Made by a program: the position numbers and the translations under genes | Notes under the pieces: generated by a model | Databases searched by the model: none | The model's input: only the letters and a program-made list of their open reading frames with translations | What the model was told of the DNA's origin: nothing | NCBI GenBank assembly: GCA_025558095.1 | Contig: JAIVFI010000034.1 | Coordinates: 62,001 to 126,000, forward strand | Direction: 5' to 3' | DNA: 64,000 nt | Origin: Hyaloraphidium curvatum | Lineage: Eukaryota; Monoblepharomycota; Hyaloraphidiomycetes; Hyaloraphidiales; Hyaloraphidiaceae | Shown: in pieces, positions 51,531 to 60,007 of the stretch | How the letters are laid out: the number at the start of each line of letters is the position of its first letter | Numbering within the stretch: position 1 is the stretch's first letter

Positions 51531-51833
51531 CGCGGCGTGGGCAGGTGCTCAAGTGCTGTGTCGTGCGGTTCGGCTTGCCGCGATCGGTCAGGCAACGGCC
51601 GGCGCGGAGCGGCCCGGCGGCTGATGCTGGCCGGCAGCCCAAAATCGGTGCGCCTATCCCTCCGCGCATCCCCTCCCCGGCCTTCAGGCAATCCATCTCT
51701 TGACCGGTTCGATCGACCACTGAGCTACTGAGAAGCACCGGCCAATCCGTGCTGCTGCACGGAATAGGGCGTAAGGCCCCTTAGCCAAGGTGATCCGATT
51801 GTGTATCGACAAACTCGATCACGTCGGCAAAAG
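51531..51833. other. Intergenic stretch
   Basis: About 300 nt. It contains, on the minus strand, an A-box-like TAGCTCAGTGG (near 51720) without the rest of a tRNA. No gene seen. Confidence 0.4.
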
Positions 51834-53105
51834 CTAGTCTTCATCTCCGTCACGCCCGTCCATCCACGAGAAGTGCTCCTCCGTCAGCATCCCGTGCTGA
51901 AGCCAGTTGTCCACGTCTGCCACCATCCACTCGGGCATCGGCGGCCCTTCCTTCTCGTAAGATTCCTGCGACTCGCCGTCGAACGGCACTGCGTGCGACA
52001 CCAGGAGCAGCCTCATCGGCCGTCGCGAAAGGTCCGAAAAGAGCAACGACCCGTCGCTCCGCAGGTGTTTGAACCCGACCGTCGCGTCCAGCTCGCACTC
52101 GGCCAGCACCGTGGCCGTCGGCGATTCGAGGTCCATGAAAGAGAAGCCCTTGGCAAGGTCCTTGACCTGGTCGAATAGCGCGTACAGCTCGGGCAGCTGG
52201 GCAAACATCCTTCGGAACTCGGGGATGTTCATGAAACCAGGGATGTCCTCGAACGAGCGCGCCGAGTTCGCGCGGTAGAGGTATCCGGAGAAAACGAGGA
52301 GTTTGGCGTCCGTCACTCCGAGTGAGATACCGCCCACATCAATCCTCCGCCCTTCGGAGTGGTGCTCGTCCGCAATCGAGTCCAGAATGCCCTCCAGCGT
52401 CTCGCTGCTGACCACATGGGCCAGCGGTCCTCGCCGAACGAGGCCAAAGTCCTCCCCCCGGAAGATAGAATGGAATCCCGGCGCGTTATACACAGGCTGT
52501 AGCGTCGTGAGGTCCACGTGCGGCCCGTAGACAACCACGACGTCGTTGACGTACGAACCGTGGACTGCGGGTAGCGTGATCTCGACGCGCTCCCCGCGGG
52601 CCTGCAGCCGCTCCATGGGTCCGGCGAACGCGTCCATGAGCGAAGGAGCGGCGATGTGCCGCAACTCCTCGGGGTCGCCCGAGTTAAGAGCAGCAACCAA
52701 CACCTCTGCCGCCTCCTTCGCACCCTCTGGCAGCTCGCGCTTAAAGAACCCTGCTCCAAAAAGCATATTCTCGGCCGCGGCAAACTCCATGCGCGCCTGC
52801 GCAGCGAGCACCTTCCCCGCCACGCGCTCCCGGAGCCGCGCAGGCGGTATGCAGGCGAGCGCCGTGTGCCGCGTCTCGCAGTCGGGGAAGCACCACGGGA
52901 ACGCGTCCGTATCGGCCGCGTACGATGCGGCGTTGTCGAACTCGGCGGCGCCCCGCCGCGGAAACCACTTCTGCAGTCCGAAGATCCGCCGGTGGACGAA
53001 GACGCGTCGAGCAGCCGCGGGCGTGGCGACACGTTCGTGCCAAGGAGGCCCACGAGAGGCGCGGAGGAGCGCTGCAGCCCGGCGGGCGGGGCTCAGGGGG
53101 TGCAT
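51834..53105 (-). CDS. Conserved-looking protein with mitochondrial-type N-terminus, possibly Tim44/MBA1-like
   Basis: Single exon, 423 residues, from the ATG at 53105. The first ~35 residues are rich in Arg, Ala and Ser and lack acidic residues (RRAAALLRASRGPPW), as in matrix presequences. The next region (ENMLFGAGFFKRELPEG, VLVAALNSGDPEELRHIAAP) has the helix-then-cone pattern seen in Tim44/Mba1/mL45-type domains, a suggestion by pattern only. The second half has strands around LLVFSGYLYRANSARS and LSRRPMRLLLVSHAVPF and ends acidic (WMDGRDGDED). No catalytic motif recognised. Divergent from the SDR at 53319 with 213 nt between starts. Confidence 0.55.
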   Translation of the reverse strand: MHPLSPARRAAALLRASRGPPWHERVATPAAARRVFVHRRIFGLQKWFPRRGAAEFDNAASYAADTDAFPWCFPDCETRHTALACIPPARLRERVAGKVLAAQARMEFAAAENMLFGAGFFKRELPEGAKEAAEVLVAALNSGDPEELRHIAAPSLMDAFAGPMERLQARGERVEITLPAVHGSYVNDVVVVYGPHVDLTTLQPVYNAPGFHSIFRGEDFGLVRRGPLAHVVSSETLEGILDSIADEHHSEGRRIDVGGISLGVTDAKLLVFSGYLYRANSARSFEDIPGFMNIPEFRRMFAQLPELYALFDQVKDLAKGFSFMDLESPTATVLAECELDATVGFKHLRSDGSLLFSDLSRRPMRLLLVSHAVPFDGESQESYEKEGPPMPEWMVADVDNWLQHGMLTEEHFSWMDGRDGDED

Positions 53106-53318
53106 CGTCAGCGAGACAGTTGTTTTACTTGGCGTCCCCGCCCGCACATCACACACTAGAATCGGCCGGATCGGTTCTAATGTCGACGAGAAGGAATCAC
53201 TGCAGAAAGCTCGGAAAGAATTTGTGCTACAGTGCACTTTATTGATGTCGGGGCGCGTTTGGCAATCGCGTAAACTGGGCGATTGTTTTCCGTGCCATCT
53301 TGTCTCCCCCCTTCCAAG

Positions 53319-54474
53319 ATGCCGGACTTCAACGCCGAGACGACCGCCGATGAGGCCGCGGCGCACTTTGCGGCGCAGATCCGCGGACGCACGGTGCTAG
53401 TCACGGGTGCCTCGCCCAAATCCCTCGGCGCGGAGTGCGCTCGCGTCGTGGCCAAAAACGGAGCGAAGCTCGTGATCCTTGCCGGTCGGACGCGCAAAAA
53501 GTGGGCGTGCGCGCGCTCGGAGGAGAGTCGTTCGCTGATCTGGGAGCGCTCAGCCTTGACGCGACGGCCGATGCGATCCGGAAGGAGACTCCCGGCGCCA
53601 ACGTACGGATCCTTGAGATGGATCTTGGAGACCTCGAAAGCGTTCGAAGGGCCGCTAAGGAGGTCAACTCTTTGCCGGAGAACATCAATGTCCTTTTCAA
53701 CAATGCTGCGGTCATGGCCACGCCGTACAGGCCCGTTGCCGGTACCCCTCTCGAGGAGCAGTTCTACATGAACCACATCGGTGGGTCCTCTGCCCGATTT
53801 CGTCGCGTCACCGTGCCGCTGACGTCTTAAGTGGTGCAGGCCACTTCCTCTTCACCAATCTCATTCTCACCAAGGTCCTCGCGGCCTCGAAGCCCGGCTC
53901 CCCTTCGCGGATCATCAACGTCTCTTCGCTCGGCCACGGGCGGTCGCCCATCCGCTTCGACGATCCCGGCTTCGGCGGCGGCAGGAACTACGACCCCTGG
54001 GCCGCCTACGGGCAGTCTAAGACCGCCAACATCCTTTTCTCGCGGGAGCTCGCCCGGCGGCACGGCCCGGCGCTGCTGAGCTACTCGCTCCACCCGGGAG
54101 GCATTGTGACAAACCTCGGGCGGGACCTGACCAAGGAGACGATAGAAGCCATGCAGGCCATGCGCAAGGGGGGCAACCAACCCCCACGGTCGCCGCGGAA
54201 GTTCAAGAAGATTTCCAACGGGACGTCGACGTGGGTCATCAGCTTGCTTTTCCTTCCAACATGTCGCTCACCATGGTGCTTGATCTCGGCCAGCCACATC
54301 GTCGCGGGTTTCGATCCAGCAATCGCGGACCGCAACGGTGCCTACCTCCAGGACTGCAAGGTGGACGAGGAGGCGTGCGCCGAGTATGCCAAGGACCTGG
54401 CGAACGCGGCCCGGCTGTGGGAGATGTCGGAGCAGGTGGTTGGGCAGAAGTTCGGGGCCGGCGCCAAGCTCTAG
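53319..54474 (+). CDS. Short-chain dehydrogenase (retinol-dehydrogenase/WW-oxidoreductase-like)
   Basis: Four exons (53319-53500, 53554-53780, 53840-54230, 54294-54474; introns 53, 59, 63 nt) give 981 nt, in frame, 326 residues. NAD(P) motif VLVTGASPKSLGAECA, where the usual third Gly is reached after a one-residue variation; ENINVLFNNAAVMATP; catalytic Ser in RIINVSSLGHGRSP; catalytic Tyr/Lys in AAYGQSKTANILFSREL; LHPGGIVTNLGRDL. The third join restores NGTST-HIVAGFDPAIADRNGAYL, the family's near-C-terminal YL-DC block. Similar fungal and plant enzymes reduce lipophilic carbonyls. No membrane segment. Confidence 0.88.
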
Positions 54475-54544
54475 GCGTTACCGGACTGGCCATCGGTTTC
54501 AAAGCAAGTACTAAGAGGTCTCCAATGTTCCATTTCAATTGATC

Positions 54545-55792
54545 CTAGGCAGCGACCATCTTCTCCCCGCTCATCCTCTCCATCTGCACGACCGGCGCCG
54601 CAACCTCCCTCACGTAGCCCTTCATGTTTTCCTTCGCCCCCGCGACGGTCAGGTGCCCAATGATCGAGGGCGCGAAGCGGTTGGTGTAGTACAGCACGCG
54701 GTCCCGGAACCGATTCGTTAGCATCACGTTCTGCCTCGGCTCCGCGCTCCGCATCTCGCGCTCCATGGCCTCGGCGATGGCGCTGGCTGGCAGCATCTTG
54801 CCAGGAGGCGGGATGACGTCCAGGATGCGGTCCCACCGGCTAGCCAGGGCGTCGGCGCCCCCGACGTAGCGGTTGATCGGAGATTCGCGGCCGAACGGGT
54901 CGGCCTCGTTGCCCCGGGCGCCGTCGAACTTGGCCTTGAACCGGGCGGCGGCGGCGTCGATGGTATCCTTGCGCGGCACGATGTTGGTAGCGACCCAGAA
55001 GGGCCTGATCTCGACGACCGAGATGCCGAAGGGGGCCAGCTCGGCGCGGAGCGAGTTGCAGAGCGCCTTGGCGGCGTGCTTGGACGAGGTGTAGGACCCT
55101 CCGCCGGCACCTCCGATCTCCGAGGCCACCGAGGTGACGACAATGATCTTGGGTTGGAGCAGGGGAGCTCCCCGAGCGCCCGAAAGCCGGGCCAGGTACG
55201 CCGATTGGTGCAGAAGCGGCATCATGACCTGCGTCATCCGGAGGACACCGAAGAAGTTGACTTCGAACACCTTCTTCCAGTCGTCGATCAGCGACAGGTC
55301 CGAGAAGCCGTCAAACATGGCGATCCCGGCAATGTTGTACAGCGCTGAGGGGCGAGATCAGTTAGTGGAGGTTCGCCGTTGCCAGAGAAGCTGCCCACCA
55401 AAGAGGCCCTTGCCGTCGCAGTACTTGTCGGCCAGGGCAAAGGCTGCCTTTGCACTCTCGTCACTTGTCACGTCCAACTTGAACGGGACGAGATTCTTCC
55501 TCCCGAGTCCGGTCAGCTCCTGGATCCCCGCGTCCGTGAGGCAGCCCGCGAGGACCGTGAACTCCGGCGCGCCGTCGGCGGTGGTGCGTTCCGAGAGCAG
55601 CTTGGCCGTCGCATTTCCCATGCCAGAATCGCACCCAGTGACGAGCACGACGGCATCTTTCGGAACCGCGGGTTTGGGCTTGAAAAGCCGGACCACGCGT
55701 AGCGCGACCAACGAGGCCACCGAGGCCGCGGCGATGGCACGTACGGGGTGCGATTTGGCAAACTCGACGGCCTGGGCGAGGAGTGCGGCCAT
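54545..55792 (-). CDS. Membrane-anchored short-chain dehydrogenase (11-beta-HSD/RDH-like)
   Basis: Two exons (55399-55792 and 54545-55344; 54-nt intron) give 1194 nt, in frame, 397 residues. The N-terminus has a hydrophobic anchor (AIAAASVASLVALRVVRLF) before the Rossmann motif VVLVTGCDSGMGNATAKLL. The join restores GLFALYNIAGIAMFDG, with NIAG in place of NNAG. Catalytic residues: Ser in IIVVTSVASEIGG, Tyr/Lys in SYTSSKHAAKALCNSLRAEL. The layout matches retinol/hydroxysteroid dehydrogenases of the ER membrane. It is convergent with the SDR at 53319-54474, 70 nt apart, so the two reductases are neighbours but not close copies. Confidence 0.88.
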
Positions 55793-55918
55793 GTTGGGCG
55801 TGTTTCGAGTGAGTTGTTGAGGGGGACAGGGCCGGATGAATTGCCGGCGCCGGCGCCAAAGGGGGCTCTGCTGGGCTTTCCGCACGAACCAAGACGACAT
55901 CGAATGAACGAGACGCTG

Positions 55919-56372
55919 CTATTCCTCGGCAAGTCCGCCGACGAACCACTCGTCCGTCCGGACGTCGTTGATCGGAGGCCTGCGGTTCGGGCAATCCTCC
56001 TCGTAGTGTCCATCCGAGTCATCCGAGTCATCCCCGCGATCTGGGCCGGCCCCCGCCATGTGGCACAGCCCGAACACCGACCTACCGTCCTCCCGGAACT
56101 CCCCGAACCCGTGGCTCCCCTGCTCCGGGGGCCGCGGGGAAGCATGGGAGACCGCCCAGGCGGTCCACCCCCGGAGTGCGGCGGGCCAAAGGTAGATAGC
56201 TTGATCTATCTAACTAATGTGTTTCACCTACTTCGTGGTAGACGGAGCGATTGTTAGGCAGCCAATGTTGGCCATCTTCATCGTCTCTTCCTCGGAATCA
56301 TCGCTTCCCTCCACATCATCATCGCTTCCCTCGGCATCATCGCTTCCCTCAGCCTCTTAGCTTCGGTCCGCG
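55919..56372 (-). pseudogene. Fragment related to the C-terminal part of the broken F-box-type gene
   Basis: No start codon or continuous frame. A minus-strand piece reads YLWPAALRGWTAWAVSHASP, later GFGEFREDGRSVFGLCHMAG, and ends FVGGLAEE at a stop at 55919-55921. It parallels LPHAVLKEWWSAWVLSKA and CQLCHM of the gene at 48191-49366. Upstream, an acidic repeat (EGSDD units, 56283-56357) parallels that gene's acidic section. A stop and unrelated sequence separate the two pieces, so this looks like a truncated paralogue. Confidence 0.5.
56283..56357. repeat. Short tandem repeat coding EGSDD on the minus strand
   Basis: About four copies of an 18-21-nt unit (ATCATCGCTTCCCTC with small variations). 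On the minus strand it reads as EGSDD repeats. It lies in the paralogue fragment. Confidence 0.7.
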
Positions 56373-56514
56373 TCGGCAATACCCTGCGGAACGCGGAACT
56401 CGACAGTCCAACGGGACCGCCGGACGGAGCGAACGAGGTCGATCCAGTGCCGTGCCACGGAAATTCCCTTTCACGTGACCATCCGGGTCAACGGGAGGCT
56501 CGTAACTCCGCGAA

Positions 56515-59500
56515 ATGGACGTGCTCGCGGGCCGGCCCTCCGCGACGCTGCGTCGCGTTGCGCTGCTCGCGTTCCTCGGCTGGGCGGCGGCGGCGCTGCG
56601 GAGGGACGCGCCGCCCGCCGTCCTGCGCGGCGCCGATGCGCGCCTCCGCGCGCTCGGCTGGCCGCCGTGGAAGCTGCTGCTCGCGCTGTTTGCCGCGTGG
56701 CAGGCGATCGACGGCGCGTTCCTGCTGCTGTTCCTCAACCCGCCGGAGCCGGCGCGCGGGCTGTACAAGCCGGCATACTTCCGCGCCGTGCAGATCCTCA
56801 CCGCGATGGACGCCGGATTCTGGGTAATTCAATTGCGGGAATCTCGCGGATTGTTTTTTCTGACATCCATCGTGCCCTCTCCGCCCTCCCCGGGTCGTTT
56901 CCAGACGGTCATGAACATCGGCCCCGCCCCGCTCCGCCATGTGCTCTCGATCCTCGCCAGCGTCTACTTCCTCCTGCGCCCCCGCCTCGCCGAGGACACC
57001 GTGCGCCGCTTCCGCTCCCAGGCTACGGTGCGCCACCTCCGCCTCGGCTGGAACAAGGCCCAGGTCAACCCCATCCTGCGCGCCGTGCGGTGGATCACGG
57101 CCGACAAGATCGCCGTCGTGCGCGAGGTGTTTTTGCCGAGGCCGCAGCCGGCGAGCCCGTCGGCGTTCGAGGGGACGCCGCCGCCCATCAGAACGTTGCT
57201 GTTCTTCAACGGCACGGACGCGGAGCTGGCAAAGGCGGACGCGATGGTGCTCCACCTGCCCGGTGGGGGTTTCGTGTCTATGCCGCCAGAGGTGCACAGC
57301 GACTACCTGAGGCTGTGGGCGAAGGTGACAGGGCTACCAGTGCTGAGCATCGATTACGGCAAGGTGGGCAGAAGCGCGAGCTGTCGGACTTTTCTCTGCG
57401 TCTGACGGTGAACGCTTGTGCGTGTCCACAGGCCCCCGAGTTCCCGTACCCCTGGGCGCTGGAAGAATGCTTCGACGCTTACCGCACCCTCGTCGAGTCC
57501 AACGGCGCGGCGATCGGCATGTGCGGCTGGTACGCCGAGGTCAACGGCGTGCGCAGGCGGCGCAAGCCCATCAGGATCGCCGTGACGGGCGACAGCGCGT
57601 GAGTTCTGGCTGGAAGTCAATGTTTCTGGCTTCAGCTAATCGAGCTATCCTGTCCATGGAACCACAGGGGAGGCAACCTCGCGGTCTCGATGACCTACCG
57701 GATCCTCGAGCACCCCACGCACCACCTCCCCGCGCCCTCGGGCCTGCTCCTCACCTACCCAAACCTCACCTTCGACATGGCCGCCTGGATGCCCTCGGAC
57801 GAGGTCGAACTGCTCCGCAAGGAGTCCCGCATGGGCCTCGCTCGCGCCACGTCGTCCTCCTCGGTCGGCAGGGTCAACGGCCTCTCCCCGCCCGCCTCGC
57901 GGGGCTCCCAGACCTCCCTCGCCCGCCCCGCCCCGCCGGGCTCCATCCTCCTCCGCAACCCCTCCGCGGCGCTCCTCGTGCCCCCAGCCGACCCCGGCCC
58001 GGACTCGGCCGAGGCACCCGACCTGCGGCGCAAGCGCACGCTCAGCTTCGTGGAGAAGCAGCACCGCGGCGGGCTCGCCGCGCTCTCGTCGCCCGACGGC
58101 TCCGCCAAGAAGAAGGCGCCCATGCCCTCCTCCCGCTCCGCGGCCGACCTCCGCGCCCTCGAAACCACCACCCCCCTCGCCGCCGCGCCCTGTCCCGCGC
58201 CCGCGGGCCAGGAGGACCGCGAAGGGTTCTTGTGGCGGGTGTGGGATCGGCTCACGGGGTTCAGAGCGGCCCCGAGCGCCCGCAAGAAGGCCGCGCCGGC
58301 GAGCCACAAGAACATCAGCATGACGAGCAGGTTTGCTTACAGCGCGGATCCAATGCTGCCTCCCGAAAGTGGGTGATCGCGAGAGACGGTTTGGGGGCGC
58401 GGGCTGACGTTCGGGGAAACAGCCGTCAGGTCGCTTGCGCTGCTCTACATCGGAAACAGCCCTCAGCAGCCGGATTTCGGGTCGGATTACTTCCTCAACC
58501 CCGTCGTGGCGCCCGATGACCTGTTGGCTCGCTTCCCGAAGGTGATTTGGCCTCACACTGCTGCCCGAACGATCGTCTGACTTTTCCGCGCACCACAGAT
58601 CTACCTGGTCTGCGGCGAAAAGGACCCCCTCGTGGACGACACGGTCATCTTTGCCGGCCGCGTGCGCGAGGCCAAATCCCGCGCGCACCGCGAGTGGCTC
58701 CGCCTCCGCGAGGAGCTGCGGCGGAACAAGGACGCCCCCGCCCCTGGCCAGCACTGGAACCCGTCCGACCTGCCCTCGCACCCGTTCGCGCGCGAGCCCG
58801 CCGACATGGTGCACACCCGCATCATCGAGGGCATCTCGCACGGCTTCCTCAACTACATGGCGCTCTTCCCCGAAGCCCGCGACGTGGCCCTCGTCGACGC
58901 GAGCTGGCTCCTGGACCTCGTCGCCGAGGACGACCGCACCCCCCGCCGCCCGCCGTACCCGGGGTACGTGGGGAGCAGCGGGCGCGCGGTGCTGGCGGAG
59001 GAGGAGCTCACGGAGCTGCTGCTCACGCGGATGGAGCGCGGCGACGGGCCGCTGGCGGACGCGACAGAGGTGCCGGCCAGGGCGGGCTACTACGCGTCGG
59101 TTCCGGCGGTGATCCACAGGTACCTGCACCCAGAGATCGCGGGGGAGGCTGTGCATTCCAAGGAGGTCAGGGAGAAGTGGGAGAAGGAGGCCGAGGACCT
59201 GGGGCTTTCGGACAGCGGGAGCGAGGACGAGGGCGGCGGGTGGCGGTGGCACGACGCCGAGCACGAGGCGGACCGGCCGGTCAAGCCCGTTCCCAAGGCC
59301 GGCGCCGTGCCGGTGCCCTCGCTGGCGCCGGCGCCGGGGGCAGCGGGGCAGCAGGCCAAGCAGCAGCGCAAGGCGACACCGGTGCGGTCCAACCCCGCCG
59401 CGGCCTCGCGCGCGCGCACCCGGGCCGGGGAGGGCGGCGAGTCCGAGGACGATCTGGAGGAGGAGGAGGGCGGGATCACGATGAGCGTGGGCAGGGCGCG

Positions 59501-59615
59501 GCCCCCGGCGACGGTGGCGGACCTGAAGGGGGCCGTGTCGGATCTGGAGCTGGTGAAGCGGAGGAAGGAGGAGACGGAGCACGCGCTGACGGACTTTCAC
59601 GAGAGCAAGAAGTGA
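56515..59615 (+). CDS. Hormone-sensitive-lipase-like alpha/beta hydrolase
   Basis: Six exons (56515-56823, 56905-57363, 57432-57598, 57668-58368, 58423-58541, 58599-59615) give 2772 nt, in frame, 923 residues. The N-terminal part has two hydrophobic stretches (LLLALFAAWQAIDGAFLLLF, VLSILASVYFLLRP). The catalytic core has the oxyanion block MVLHLPGGGFVSM, SIDYGK then APEFPYPWALEECFDAYR, the nucleophile in AVTGDSAGGNLAVS (codon split by an intron), acid in CGEKDPLVDDT and His in EGISHGFLNYMA. A long Ser/Pro/basic insert (~57830-58360) sits between nucleophile and acid, like the regulatory module of lipase E. An acidic C-terminal tail follows. Likely hydrolyses acylglycerols or sterol esters, probably at lipid droplets or ER. 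Confidence 0.85.
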
Positions 59616-60007
59616 AGCCGGTTGAGCGAAGGGCGGAATCTATTGATCAGCTTTCCTTATTGCCCATTTCGTTGCAAGTCAAAAGTGGCGTTCCGGGGCA
59701 TTGCCGTCGACCACGCTGGCGTTTGAAGGGGTTCGGAAAGTGGGGCGGCCACCCGCGGAGTGAGGGCGGGGTTGGGCCGCACATGATAGTGTTTGCTGAC
59801 GGCGTTCGCCTGAAGCTGAGCGGCGGGCCCGCGGCTCTCGCTTTGAAGGGCTGTTTCAGCTTCTGCGTGCCGGATTCTTAGCCGCCTTTCGTGAACCACG
59901 ACCTCGTCTGACTGCTGTGTTGTACTCGGACCCGGACGGGTCCTGTGGCGGGCCAAGCCAGCCACTCCGAACGGCATCTGTCTCCAAAACTCCCTGCCCT
60001 TGCGACG
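59616..60007. other. Intergenic stretch
   Basis: About 390 nt between two plus-strand genes; nothing recognised. Confidence 0.5.

Noticed and set aside
51690-51780. tRNA-like A-box TAGCTCAGTGG and GGTTCGA-like sequence
   Set aside because: The two elements are in the wrong order and orientation, and no cloverleaf can be drawn.
56488-59600. Long minus-strand frames opposite the lipase
   Set aside because: Antisense shadows; the plus strand has catalytic motifs and consistent introns.
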